From contig CAJINV010000009.1 of assembly GCA_905178155.1 (NCBI GenBank), positions 2,953,373 to 3,017,372 on the forward strand: 64,000 bases of DNA, given 5' to 3'. Source of the stretch: Amoebophrya sp. A120. Its lineage: Eukaryota > Sar > Dinophyceae > Syndiniales > Amoebophryaceae. The translations under genes and the position numbers were made by a program. Within the stretch, counting starts at the first letter, position 1; each line of letters starts with the position of its first letter. The notes under the pieces are model-generated. The model ran no database searches and was not told where the DNA came from. It worked only from the letters and a program-made list of their open reading frames with translations. Shown here in pieces: positions 33,950-43,780 of the stretch.

Positions 33950-36049
33950 CTATGACTTTTTCATCCCACTATTGCCACTACCACGCGTCGACGAAGAAGT
34001 ACTACTGTTTGTATGGCAGCGAAACGTGATGCTGATCCGCCTGTAGTCCTTCCCTTTTACCCGATTATTTTCCGGAACAGGGGCAACACAGTGCTCGAAT
34101 TCTTCTTGAAATTTCCCATGGAAAAGCGTGAAGGACCCGTGCGGCAATAGTATTTCACCCGATTTGTCATGCAGCTTTTCCATGACCCATGAGGTCTGGA
34201 ATGCAGGACATAGCATGACAGATTCTGCGCGATCTTTCCCATGCCTGTCCTGCATGAGAAACTGCCTCCCGACTTGGTCAAAACAGGACGACTTTTGGTA
34301 ATCATGCAACACAGATTTTTGCATGCTTCAGATTTAGCATGACAAGTGGGATTCTTCCAGACCCAGACATTTTTACAGTTGATATGGAAAAAATCTTCCG
34401 GCACGAGCTTTTGGCGGAAGTGGTACATGACTGTTCCCTATGCATTGCAAATATGTCTGGGCCCTCCTCCTCTGGAAGGTTGGAACTTGTCATGCTAAAT
34501 CTGAATCATGTCAAAATCATTGTTGCACAATTGCCAAATAAAGCTGTCCAGTTGTGACCTAATCGCGATGCACTTTCTCATGCAGAATAGGCATCATAGG
34601 ACTATCACAGAATCTGTCATGCTATGTCCTGCATACCAGACCTCATGGGTCGTGGAAAACCTGCATGACAAGTCTTGTATTCTTCCAGACCCAGACACAG
34701 TGCTCGAATTCTTCCTGAAATTTCCCATGAAAAAGCGTGAAGGACCCGTGCGGCAATAGTATTTCGCCCGCTTTTGCGGTGAGACCACCGATTATACCGT
34801 TCTTCCCATCTTGTTCCTCACGGTGCATTTTCGCACTAACAGTCGCTGCTTTACCATCTGGGGCTTTTTTCCTTCTTTTTGCGGCCGAGGACTCTCCACC
34901 TGCATCCATTTCTCCATCGGGCGCAGCCGGTGCGGTTTCATTTTCCCTCTTCGCAGCTTGTCCTCCGGAGGTAGTAGTAGAAACGGGCTTCCACTTGAAT
35001 TTCCTGTCGCAATTGCCCAAACTGAGCATGACCACAGGGAAACGACAGTCGTGTCCGGTTCCCTTGTCCGAATGGAAATTGATGGAGTCTTGCGGGTCTT
35101 CGTAGAAATTCACTAAAGCGACGTTGTAGAAGGGTCTGGTCCCGTCTGGGGAATAGACCATCACCTGTTCTAGGGAGTTGACCATCGTGAATAGGCCCTT
35201 TAGCAGGGAGGAGGTATTTTTCGTGCCACAAGGCGATCCAGTGAATTCGTCACGCGATGATGAGTCGCTGTCTTCCACCTCTTCCCCGACTAGGCCTAAG
35301 GAGGAAGATGTTCTCGGGCCATAATCTTCCGGCCTTTTAGTTTCTTGCGCAACTATTGGTGGTGCTGACCGTGACCCTCTGTTTTTGCCGTTGTCTAAGC
35401 CCCTATAATTGTTGGCGTCACCTACTGCAAATCCTGCTTCATCGTCTTCTCTATCCTCCAGGTCGAAAATTGATTCGCTCACGAGGTTGTTCGACCCGAT
35501 CTTCAGCTTCCACGGTTCCATACAGTGTCTTAGTAGATTATGTTCCGAGTCATCTTCATCTGCCGGACATCGCATTGCCACGCACGTCTCATAGTAGTGC
35601 AAGAACCGGATTTTCCGTTTCAACTCGTGCTTTTTCCCGTACAGTGTGACCTCTTGCCGCTTCTCCGGGAGCAACTGTCGCCATAGAAACTCGAAGAGGT
35701 CTCTCACGTAAAGCTGGTCAAACAGGTCGCCACTTTCAGCGTCGGAAGCATCAAATTCCTCTTGCAAAAGAGGGCGCCGGAGATTCTCGAGTAGCTCAGG
35801 TACGCGAAATTGCTCTCGATATACACCATGCTGCAAAGAATCCGTTTTCAGCTTGTTCAGGAAGTGCAAAAATGGGGTGATCAGAATGCCGGAATTCTGC
35901 GAGAGGCGCATGTAGATCTCGGAGTCGTCTAAAGCGTCATTGCCGTCTTCGTGGAGTTTCTGTTCGATTTCTTGAACCAGACTTGAGTTGGAAGAAAATT
36001 GTCGGGTGTCTACGAATTCGTCCTCGCCGGAGGACGAGGATGCTGACAT
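33950..36049 (-). CDS. AlkB-like 2-oxoglutarate/Fe(II) dioxygenase, interrupted by a compound introner cassette
   Basis: Start ATG 36049. AlkB-family enzymes oxidise methyl groups on nucleic acids or proteins. Visible features: VNFYEDPQDSINFHSDKG with the iron-binding H326-x-D328, LSLGNCDRKF, then LLPHGSFTLFHG, a distal His in FEHCV and the 2-oxoglutarate-binding RRISITFR near the C-terminus. The N-terminal ~300 residues are acidic and not assigned. A 609-bp insertion splits the gene just after FEHCV, and a 75-bp exon piece encoding GEILLPHGSFTLFHGKFQEE is present on both sides of it. Removing one copy plus the cassette gives 1,491 nt, 496 codons plus stop TAG at 33950. How the RNA is actually spliced here is unknown. 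Confidence 0.75.
34087..34161 (-). repeat. Downstream copy of a 75-bp duplicated exon piece
   Basis: Matches 34696-34770 at all but three positions. It is in the same reading frame as the C-terminal exon (FEHCVAPVPENN). Confidence 0.9.
34162..34384. mobile_element. Introner, family A, outer end truncated
   Basis: The inner end is intact (CAGACATTTTTACAGTTGATA). The outer ~40 bp with the TATC...CTGGAAG terminus is missing, and the element starts directly after the duplicated exon piece. Confidence 0.8.
34385..34438 (+). other. 54-bp fragment of the receptor-like gene exon trapped between two introners
   Basis: It is nearly identical (three differences by eye) to the minus strand of 62628-62681, coding EKIFRHELLAEVVHDCS in the receptor-like gene. 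Here it runs antisense to the AlkB-like gene. Confidence 0.85.
34439..34695. mobile_element. Introner, family A, outer end truncated
   Basis: The inner end is intact (TATGCATTGCAAATATG). The outer end stops at CTTCCAGACCCAGACA, lacking the final ~15 bp. It lies in opposite orientation to the introner at 34162-34384. Confidence 0.8.
34696..34770 (-). repeat. Upstream copy of a 75-bp duplicated exon piece
   Basis: Partner of 34087-34161. Continuous with the upstream AlkB-like exon. Confidence 0.9.
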
Positions 36050-36644
36050 TTTCGTTTGAGTTTGTGGTCGTGTTCGTGCTGAGTGCAACTTGATGTGTAG
36101 GTGTACGAAAAAAAAGGGCCAGTTGCCGTAATCGTACTGGAGAAAAAAATCAGCTGAAGAGCAAGATGAAGATGCTTATCTGCTCAAAATGCTTTCTTGG
36201 ATGCTTCTCTATCAGTCATCTTTTGTTTTTGTCTGTTTGTCACAACCGTCCTGAAGAGACACAACATCATGCAAATCGCAGCTAGTACAGTGCCATCATT
36301 CTAATTGATCTTTTCTCGACACCTCATCGTGATCTCCCTTGTGGCTCCAGCCACAAGTAAAAAGGAGCACCTCAAGGATCTTTCTGACGTGAAAGCAAGG
36401 AACTTCTAAAGTGGCTACTTCAGACTCAAGCGTCTTTGGCTGAAACCAGGACTATTCATTGCTATTCATGGCCGTTAGAGATAGAGATAGAGTGTGATAG
36501 GACGTATAGTAAGCGCGCAACAGCCAGATCCTCCTGCGTCGGCGGTCTGAAATTGGTATATCCACCACGAACACGACACGCGCTGACAAATTGAATTGTG
36601 AACATTTCTTTTGCCAGCAACGATCGTCTGCTTGTTCCTTATCC
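36050..36644. other. Intergenic region
   Basis: About 595 bp upstream of the AlkB-like gene's neighbour. Nothing recognisable. Contains a short GATAGA run near 36480. Confidence 0.6.
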
Positions 36645-38153
36645 TTAGGTAGCTAATGCTGGTGGTTCGGAAGCTGTGATGTAGTTCGCATCAAGCTCAC
36701 TAGCGTCATCCGGAGACTTTGGACTGGGCCGGTACTCTGAAAAAATTCGCTTTGCTTTCGCGACATTTTCTTCCGGGTTTGCATTTGATGAAAAATCGAG
36801 GAAAAACCTCTGCTGGTCTTCTTTTTTTCGCCCGACTTCTCGCCAAGTAGGCCGAAACCAGGGAGGATACACGTAAATTGATGTTCTTCCAGTGTAGTCA
36901 AATTTGCGCAGGTAGTGCGCCTGCAAGTACGCGCGTGGAAAGATAAAAACTCCGTCGAAACATGAAGTAGCTTCTTCTGCTTCTGAGTTTTCGGGACTGC
37001 CGGTAGAAAAATCGCCACCGTCAGCCGCAGCTCCTTGTTCAACGTCGTCCCGTCTTGCAATTGCGAACAGAAAGTCTGGCAAACGTGCGGAGACAATGCG
37101 ATGTGAATCCTCAGGAACTGCGTCATTTCGGCAGAGTCCGAGATCCAGCCGGACGTACGATTGATGTCCGTCATTTTCGCAACTCCGGGCCATTATTGGC
37201 ATGCCCTCTATCAGAAAATGCGCGTCAAGTGATCGCGATCGAGCTGAAGGCCGCTGGACGTTGAGGCCGCACCGATTCCGCAAAAATAAAACGATCTGCA
37301 GTAGCGTCTTCTGCAGCAGGATGTCGCAGTTCGAGGAGTAAAGGCGGCTAACAAACTCGTCCTCGCTGAGTAACTGGGAACGCTGCAAGTTTTCGGTCAG
37401 AAGCGCTTGCATCGCGTCTGAACTGCGAATTTCGTACACTCCTGCTCGGTCGAGTTTAATACGCAGCGGAGCGCCGGGCTTCGTGCCGGGCAGCCGAACG
37501 GAATCCAAAAACTCAAAAGGAAAGAAGAAGAGCTGCCGCGACGATGTGACCACAAAGACAACTCCGATCCCGAGTCGCTGCTTCGGCATAGGGAAAACCA
37601 GGGAGTTGTTTCGAATTTCTTTGACCGAACGCAGCACCAGCGGGCACCATTTTGTTTTTTCGAATACGCTGCTGCCGGGTGCGACGGCAGAGTTCTCGTT
37701 CTGACGGTAAACAACTTGCGCAATGCTGCGGTGCGGTAGTGTTTGAAACTGGAAAAAGTTTCCTGCCTGCTCCAAAAAAACCGCTTTACCCGCGATGCTC
37801 TGCTTCGTTGTTGTCTGCAGACGGCCTGTCACGTCCTTTTCGCTGCGGCGTAATGCACGCTTTGCTCGTGAAGACAGTCCAGGTCCACCATGCGGGTGCC
37901 ACTCGTAGCCGAGCCAATCCGGGAAACCGTTCCAACCGGTGCTTCGGTAGAAAGTCCTCGGGTCGCTGGGAATACCGGCCGGTCTGCTTCCGGACTTAAT
38001 CCACTCCAGCCATTCGCGCCAAGACTTGAGCTGCAAAGAGCGAACAACTTCGCGGGCGTCCTCGAAGCAAAGAAAATCCGTCTGTCTGCTTCTTCGCGGT
38101 GCGCGGGAGCTGGTCGCAGCACTGCTCTTCAACAGCAAGGAGCGGGAAAACAT
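36645..38153 (-). CDS. P-family protein, type B (copy 2): EW/SG-RP/DWLGY domain plus two nuclease-like modules
   Basis: Intronless, 502 aa, start ATG 38153. Residues 1-28 are Arg/Ser-rich without acids (MFSRSLLLKSSAATSSRAPR), resembling a mitochondrial presequence. Residues ~30-85 carry the motif KSWREWLEW...SGSRP..IPSDP...Y...GW..FPDWLGY, a short domain I recognise as widespread in algae, oomycetes and large DNA viruses, function unknown. Two similar modules follow: LPHRSIAQVVYR...CPLVLRS...FVVTSSRQLFFFPFEFL and DAHFLIEG...RLDLGL...PDFLFAIAR...GVFIFPRAYL...IYVYPPW. The pattern resembles PD-(D/E)xK-like folds, inferred by eye only. Its closest relative here is 40454-41893. Confidence 0.75.
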   Translation of the reverse strand: MFSRSLLLKSSAATSSRAPRRSRQTDFLCFEDAREVVRSLQLKSWREWLEWIKSGSRPAGIPSDPRTFYRSTGWNGFPDWLGYEWHPHGGPGLSSRAKRALRRSEKDVTGRLQTTTKQSIAGKAVFLEQAGNFFQFQTLPHRSIAQVVYRQNENSAVAPGSSVFEKTKWCPLVLRSVKEIRNNSLVFPMPKQRLGIGVVFVVTSSRQLFFFPFEFLDSVRLPGTKPGAPLRIKLDRAGVYEIRSSDAMQALLTENLQRSQLLSEDEFVSRLYSSNCDILLQKTLLQIVLFLRNRCGLNVQRPSARSRSLDAHFLIEGMPIMARSCENDGHQSYVRLDLGLCRNDAVPEDSHRIVSARLPDFLFAIARRDDVEQGAAADGGDFSTGSPENSEAEEATSCFDGVFIFPRAYLQAHYLRKFDYTGRTSIYVYPPWFRPTWREVGRKKEDQQRFFLDFSSNANPEENVAKAKRIFSEYRPSPKSPDDASELDANYITASEPPALAT

Positions 38154-38251
38154 GATGCTACATTCAGCAAGGAATTCATCCTACGCATGCTACATCGAAA
38201 AACTCTCGCTTCTTCGCCCGTGCTTCTCGATGCCGAATCTCCACTCTCGCT

Positions 38252-39763
38252 CTATCGCCTCGCCCTCCAAATAGATACAAGAGAAGACCACACCGACAGC
38301 TGAAGACAGATTCGACACTTATCTATATCAAATTTGAACAACTTTCCAGCGTGCATTACCACCAATCGGGCGTTCATTCCGAGATGTTGGAAAAGCAAAA
38401 ATTGCAAAAGCTGCAGGCGAGCTTCTTCTTGATTATGCTCACTAGGTGGCGCGTTTTGTTTGTTGCGCGCGACAGAAAAGACGTTTTGCACTTTCTGGAC
38501 TGATTTTTGTGCCCCCTCTACGGTGGATAGATCCACAAAGAACTTCTCTTGCTCGACCTGATGTTTCTTGGAATCTGATCTATTGCTCGTGAACCATGGC
38601 GGGTAGACGTAAAACGCGGACTTTCCCGAGTGTTCATCTTCCAACGATGCTAGCTGGCCGTGATCCTGCAGATACTTTCGCGGAAAAATGAAGAACCCCC
38701 TCACTTTCTGGTCGGTTTTGTCGTCGCGCCAGATCGCCAGAAGATAATCGGGACACCGCTCGGACGCACACTTCTTGGATCTGGTGACGTTTCGGGCGAT
38801 ATCTCGGCCTAAACCAAGATCTACACGGCGACCCGTACGCTTCTCGCTGTCCACGTCAACAGTACAAAATCTTGCACACAAGGTCCTCCCGTCCGCAAGC
38901 TCGTAGTGGGCTGTGCTACTGGTTTCAGCAGATCGCGGTCTCTGAACTGCAACGCCACACTCGCTTCGTAGGAACTCTATAGCCTGGTGTAAGATCTGCT
39001 GCAGCCCGATATCCGTTTCCGGAAAGAGAACGGTGCAGAACTCCTCTTCGCGCAACAACTGCGATTTTTGGCGGTGCTCTTCCAAGCACTTCGTCAGCCC
39101 CTTCTGGTCAAAAATTTCACACCGGTCCGCAAAACTTCTAGGAATCCGGAGCATGCGGCGTGCATTCTTTTGAAGTCTTTGGTTCTGTTCGCACTGGACC
39201 AGTAAATCTCCTGGGAAGTAAAAAAATCTTCCTTCCGAAGCCACCAGGAAGATCACGCCGGCGCAACCGGCGAGCCGCGGCCTTTGAAGAAAAAAGGAGG
39301 CCGAAGGTGAGTAAACATCTCTCATGGAGCGTAAGATGAGCGGACACCAAACGGCGTTGCCGCGTTCACCCTTGGGACGGAAGACAAGTTGACAGACTGC
39401 CCGCTTTGGTAGAATCTCGAAGTCGTATGATCCAGCCGCAAAGGACAGAAAGGTCTCTAGAGGTAGTTGTCTTTCTTGCATGTAGGACTTCCGCTGCTTC
39501 TTCTCGCAAGTTTTCCCGTAACCAAGAAAATCCGGAAACCCACGCCACCCACAAGCTCGATACGAAATATGAGGCGCACGGGGAATCATATGTTTCTGAC
39601 GCATCCCTGCTGCACACCACGCCGTCCATTCCCGCCACGACTGCAATCCGAGACTGTGCATCACTGTGCGAGCTTTGTGAAATGGCAGAAATCGATGAGG
39701 CATCGAGGGCTGCGTGGACGTTACTTCGGAAAGCAAGCGGCGGGAAGCAGACAGTATCCTCAT
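38252..39763 (-). CDS. P-family protein, type A (copy 2)
   Basis: Intronless, 503 aa, ATG 39763. It has a presequence-like N-terminus (MRILSASRRLL), then FLPF..AR...W.EWTAWCAAG and GW.GFPDFLGY, the two downstream modules (LPKRAVCQLVFR...CPLILRS; RVDLGLGRD...CPDYLLAIWRDD...GFFIFPRKYLQ...AFYVYPPW) and an extra ~50-residue C-terminal tail absent from its relatives. WCAAG, CPDY and RSDSKKHQVEQEKF link it to the copy at 42204-43565 rather than to its immediate neighbour. It ends 98 bp upstream of the next gene's ATG. Confidence 0.75.
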   Translation of the reverse strand: MRILSASRRLLSEVTSTQPSMPHRFLPFHKARTVMHSLGLQSWREWTAWCAAGMRQKHMIPRAPHISYRACGWRGFPDFLGYGKTCEKKQRKSYMQERQLPLETFLSFAAGSYDFEILPKRAVCQLVFRPKGERGNAVWCPLILRSMRDVYSPSASFFLQRPRLAGCAGVIFLVASEGRFFYFPGDLLVQCEQNQRLQKNARRMLRIPRSFADRCEIFDQKGLTKCLEEHRQKSQLLREEEFCTVLFPETDIGLQQILHQAIEFLRSECGVAVQRPRSAETSSTAHYELADGRTLCARFCTVDVDSEKRTGRRVDLGLGRDIARNVTRSKKCASERCPDYLLAIWRDDKTDQKVRGFFIFPRKYLQDHGQLASLEDEHSGKSAFYVYPPWFTSNRSDSKKHQVEQEKFFVDLSTVEGAQKSVQKVQNVFSVARNKQNAPPSEHNQEEARLQLLQFLLFQHLGMNARLVVMHAGKLFKFDIDKCRICLQLSVWSSLVSIWRARR

Positions 39764-40453
39764 ATTTCCTCGTGGTCGTGCGGTTGAATCAATTCTAGTT
39801 TTACGAAGGTACGTACACTAGACCTAGCTACTTAATGAAGCACAATTCCCGCATGATTTGTGCTGTTTATCGGAATCGAAAAGTCGTATACTCTCTCGCG
39901 CTTTAGTTCTTAAAAGAACACCTTACCAAGATAGTACTCAAATCCTGTACTCAGAAGTTGGGTACGCCTAGGTCATTCTTCCAACATCTCGTCCCGAAGC
40001 ATCTCCTTGATCTGCTCGATCTTCTGGCTCGCAAAATCCAAATCTAGATTTTTCATCGCATTCACTGAACCTGTAAGGTTCGCTGCACCCGCGAACATGC
40101 CGTCATAAAACGTAGAAGCAGAACCATTTCCTGCGTCAGAGTCCTTCTGTGTCTCCACTCCGTAAATGCTGTCTTCATGGTATTTACAAAGTAGATTCCC
40201 GACGCGTGGTGCCAGAAGCGAAGGTCAAGGTCGTAAACAACTCCAAAGTAAAATGTTTTTTGACTTTGACATACGGAGAGACGTGGACTAGATCTTAATC
40301 TTGTCCTTCAAACAGTGATCTTGAGGATAAACCGCTTGGTTACATAGTCCCAAGAACTGGTTTGAGCCTGACACTGCTGAGATTCGCTAGGTTCACGAAG
40401 CGCTTAGACCGTTCAGTTTAGGTTGTTGTAGGTAGCAGGGTTCTCCTGTCTAT
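39764..40453. other. Intergenic region holding a gene relic
   Basis: 690 bp between two P-family genes. Apart from the relic at 39973-40205, nothing recognisable. Confidence 0.6.
39973..40205 (-). pseudogene. Relic of the gene at 43781-44854 (C-terminal ~75 codons only)
   Basis: The minus strand reads VGNLLCKYHEDSIYGVETQK followed by SASTFYDGM.AGAANL..SVNA.KNLDLD.ASQKIEQ.KE. The last ~75 residues of the intact gene match this almost word for word. The 5' ~280 codons are missing. It occupies the same place relative to the next two P-family genes as the intact copy does. Confidence 0.85.
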
Positions 40454-41893
40454 TCAGACTTCATCTTCATCCTGTTGCTCAGCATCACTGTCGTTCGGTT
40501 TCGGTTTATACTCCGAAAAAATTCTTTTTGCTCGCGCAACATTTTCTTCGATGTTGGCATCTGGTGCAAAGTCTAAAAAGAACTGCTGTTGCTCCTGCTT
40601 CTTGCGGATCACCTCTTTCCATGTTGGATTGGACCACGGTGGATAGGCGTAGATCGCTGTCTTTCCGGCGTTATTTCCCCTCCTGAGCACGCGCAGCGAC
40701 TTCAAATACGCCCGCGGGAAAATGAAGACACCCCTCAGAAGATTGCCGTCCTGCTCCGCGCGGCCGCCAGCCTCGTGCTGAGCGCTGTCTTGACACTCTG
40801 CAGAAGATCGGTGCCACCTCGCGATCGCAAAGAGAAAGTCCGGGCAGCGCGCCTCGTCGCATTTGCGCATCCGCTCGCCCCCGTTGGCAACGGTACTTCG
40901 ATGCAGCCCCAGATCCAACCGCACGTAGGTTTGGCAACGGTCCGACTCGCAGCTGCGGGCTAACATTCTCATGCCATCGATCAGAAAGTGCGCGTCCAAA
41001 GACGGAAAACTTGGTCGCTCGACGTTGCAGCCGCAGCGGTCGCGCAGGAACTGCACCACCTGGAGCAAGCTCTGCTGCAACGCCCCATCGCCCGCAGTGG
41101 TGTAAAATGCTCTTCCGAACTCTTCTTCGGCCAGAAGCTTCGCGGACTGACAGTGCTCCGCCAGCTGCTTTTGCAGGTCGTCGGAACTCGTGATCTCGTA
41201 GGGTTTTGCTGTCTCGACGTCTATGCGGATTGGCGCGTCGGCTCTCACTGTCGGGCGCCGGAGAGAATCCAAAAATGCGAAAGGAAAAAAGAATACTCGA
41301 TCAGCTGCCGTGATGACGAATATCATTCCGAATCCGGATCTAATTTTGGGCGCGTGGAAAAACAGCCAGCGGTCACGAACCTCTTCAACAGAACGGAGCA
41401 CCAGCGGACACCACTTGTTCTCCTCCCCTTTCGTTTCGTTCTGATTTTGCGTGGTCTGGCGATAGACAAACTGCGCGATGCTCCGATGCGGTAAGATCTG
41501 GAACTCGAACGGCCCACCGGACGTCCGCTCCAAAAACAGCTTCTTCGCGGCGTTGCATTGTCGCGGCGAGTCTTGCAAACGCGCATTTGCTTGGCGCTGC
41601 TTCCGTCGGAGTGCCCGCTCGATCGACGGCTTAGGCCCGGGCCGCTGCCTCGCATACCCGAGCCAGTCGGGATAATCCGTCCAACCGGTGTTCCTGTAGA
41701 ACAGTCTCGGATTACTTGGCACGTCAGAAGGCCGACAGCCACTTCTGTTCCACAACAGCCACTCGCGCCAGGACTTCAATCTCGACGCCCGAACTATGTC
41801 GCGCGCGTCCTGAAAGGGAAGGAACTCTTTCGGCCTTCTACCTCTGCTGACCTTAACAGCGCTGAGCCGGTTGGGAAGCGAAAACGCTAACAT
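40454..41893 (-). CDS. P-family protein, type B (copy 1)
   Basis: Intronless, 479 aa from ATG 41893. The frame is open further upstream, but this Met aligns with the start of the paralogue at 38153. N-terminus MLAFSLPNRLSAVKVSRGRR is presequence-like. Motifs: KSWREWLLW..SG.RP..VPSNP...Y...GW..YPDWLGY; module 1 LPHRSIAQFVYR...CPLVLRS...FVITAADRVFFFPFAFL; module 2 DAHFLIDGMRMLARSCES...RLDLGL...CPDFLFAIAR...GVFIFPRAYL...YAYPPW. The C-terminal segment EENVARAKRIFSEY matches 36645-38153 almost exactly. Confidence 0.75.
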   Translation of the reverse strand: MLAFSLPNRLSAVKVSRGRRPKEFLPFQDARDIVRASRLKSWREWLLWNRSGCRPSDVPSNPRLFYRNTGWTDYPDWLGYARQRPGPKPSIERALRRKQRQANARLQDSPRQCNAAKKLFLERTSGGPFEFQILPHRSIAQFVYRQTTQNQNETKGEENKWCPLVLRSVEEVRDRWLFFHAPKIRSGFGMIFVITAADRVFFFPFAFLDSLRRPTVRADAPIRIDVETAKPYEITSSDDLQKQLAEHCQSAKLLAEEEFGRAFYTTAGDGALQQSLLQVVQFLRDRCGCNVERPSFPSLDAHFLIDGMRMLARSCESDRCQTYVRLDLGLHRSTVANGGERMRKCDEARCPDFLFAIARWHRSSAECQDSAQHEAGGRAEQDGNLLRGVFIFPRAYLKSLRVLRRGNNAGKTAIYAYPPWSNPTWKEVIRKKQEQQQFFLDFAPDANIEENVARAKRIFSEYKPKPNDSDAEQQDEDEV

Positions 41894-42203
41894 TTTGTCG
41901 ACTGACCAATACTCAGTACGAATGGCATTGCTTTGCAGAATGAAACTTCTTCTGATACAAGTACGATGGAGTGTCCGATCTCTCGGGTAGACCAACCTCC
42001 AAAATTCATCGTTTCCCTCGCAATTCGCAAATTCTCCCAGTGAAGTAGCACCTGCCAACGTAGCCAATCTAAGCTGCTCTCCCCTCCGCCTGCTGCACAA
42101 GTGGGCATTGAAGCAACATCCTAGAACACGCTGAGTCCAACTCCAACACAGAATCTACCAAAATCTGAATCTTCAGAATCTCTATGTATACCGTGATGCT
42201 AAC

Positions 42204-43565
42204 TCATGCTGCAACAAGAAGCGATGACGGTCTTTCACCGTGACTGTTCTCGGGAAAATCCTCTGACTCTAAAATTTTGTGCACCTTTGCAACAGATGCG
42301 GCTTTATCTGCTTCTGGAGACAAATCGATACAAAATTGCTCTTGCTCCAGTTTTCGTTGGCGGGAATCGCTTCGCACTGGTGTGGTCCAAGGTGGATAGA
42401 CGTAGAGACTTTGCCTTCCGCTCTGCTTCTCGTTATCTAGTTCAGATAGTCGGCCTTTTTCTTGTAGAAACCGCCGCGGAAAAATAAATAAGGCCCGCAG
42501 ACGAGCTTTCTCAGCTGCAAACGGGACACGAGCTGCAGCACCGTCGTCGTCAAATGCTTGCTCTTCTTCGTCGCGCCACAGAGTTACTATGTAGTCAGGA
42601 CAACGCTCTGCTGCGCAACTGCTGAATCCGTCGCGCGAGCTATTAAGCTCGCGCGGCAATCCAAGTGCCACTTTGCGACCGTTTCGGAAAGCCCGCGCGG
42701 TCGGTAAGCTGTTGCACCGGAAAACCAAAGTCTTTCCGCCAGCAGTTTCGTAGTGTGCGTCGGACGTTACCGAGGTAGGACGCTTGAGAGTCAAACGGCA
42801 CACTGTGCGGAAGAAGGCGACCGCTTGCTGTACGAGGGTGTTCAGCAAAACGTCGACGTGACCGGAGAAGAGAGTCGACGGAAGCTCAGTCTCGTGAAGG
42901 AGAGTCGCGCAGCTGTAGTGCTTTTCCAAACAGTCGTGCAACGCGGCATTGTCGAAGACTTCGTACTCTCGGGCCCGCTCCATCGGAACTCGGTGCAAGG
43001 CCCAGGCATTCTTGTGTTGGAAACACGAGTCCAAAAAATCAAACGGAAAGAAGAAGAAGCGCTTCTCTGCCACCAGGATGAACAGCACTCCTCTACCGAC
43101 GCGGCACCCCGGTGGGCGAACGTACAGATGCGATCTTTCGGTGTACTGGTGCGTCATCGACCTCAAAACCAAAGGGCACCACAAATCCTGCTGCGCATCC
43201 TCCTCCGTCCGATAAGCTACATGTGCGAGTGCGCGGTGGGGAAGCAAGTCAAATTGATACGGTAAATTCGCAGCGTGTGAAAGGAAAAGTTCCTTCGCGG
43301 GCAGTATTGAATTACTGGATCTGATGCTGGCCTCGCCTGTGTCGTGGCCACGAGTGACGGCTGCTCTTTTTCGATATCCCAGCCAGTCGGGAAAGTCACA
43401 CCAGCCACTGTTTTTGTAGTAATGGTTCGGAGCACTGGGAATATTCTTTGGTCGCTTTCCAGCTGCACACCAAGCCCGCCACGTTCGCAAATTCTTGAAA
43501 TTGTAGGCATGTATGATTTCGCGCGCCCTGTCGAAAGGCAGGAACTTTGGACGAGGTGGCCTCAT
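42204..43565 (-). CDS. P-family protein, type A (copy 1)
   Basis: Intronless, 453 aa, ATG 43565. It lacks the presequence-like leader seen in the other three (begins MRPPRPKFLPF). Motifs: WRAWCAAGKRPKNIPSAP, GW.DFPDWLGY; module 1 LPHRALAHVAYR...CPLVLRS...FILVAEKRFFFFPFDFLDS; module 2 DAHYETAGGKTLVFRCNS...VALGL...RCPDYIVTLWRDE...ALFIFPRRFLQ...LYVYPPW. Most similar to 38252-39763. Confidence 0.75.
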   Translation of the reverse strand: MRPPRPKFLPFDRAREIIHAYNFKNLRTWRAWCAAGKRPKNIPSAPNHYYKNSGWCDFPDWLGYRKRAAVTRGHDTGEASIRSSNSILPAKELFLSHAANLPYQFDLLPHRALAHVAYRTEEDAQQDLWCPLVLRSMTHQYTERSHLYVRPPGCRVGRGVLFILVAEKRFFFFPFDFLDSCFQHKNAWALHRVPMERAREYEVFDNAALHDCLEKHYSCATLLHETELPSTLFSGHVDVLLNTLVQQAVAFFRTVCRLTLKRPTSVTSDAHYETAGGKTLVFRCNSLPTARAFRNGRKVALGLPRELNSSRDGFSSCAAERCPDYIVTLWRDEEEQAFDDDGAAARVPFAAEKARLRALFIFPRRFLQEKGRLSELDNEKQSGRQSLYVYPPWTTPVRSDSRQRKLEQEQFCIDLSPEADKAASVAKVHKILESEDFPENSHGERPSSLLVAA

Positions 43566-43780
43566 CTTGTAGGTGCTGCTTTGTTTTTGGCCGTTTTCCG
43601 AATTTTATGTGGTAAAATGGCACGCTTTGTCTCTACTATGGTGTCTCGCTCCCTCTCAGGTTTCTCTCTGGCATGTGCGCTCTAAACTGGAAATGACAGG
43701 AAAACGCCAAGCATTTCGGCCGTCTAAATAGGCGAACAAGACTTTTCACATGGGCGAAGAAATCTCTCCCCTGGGGGCTG

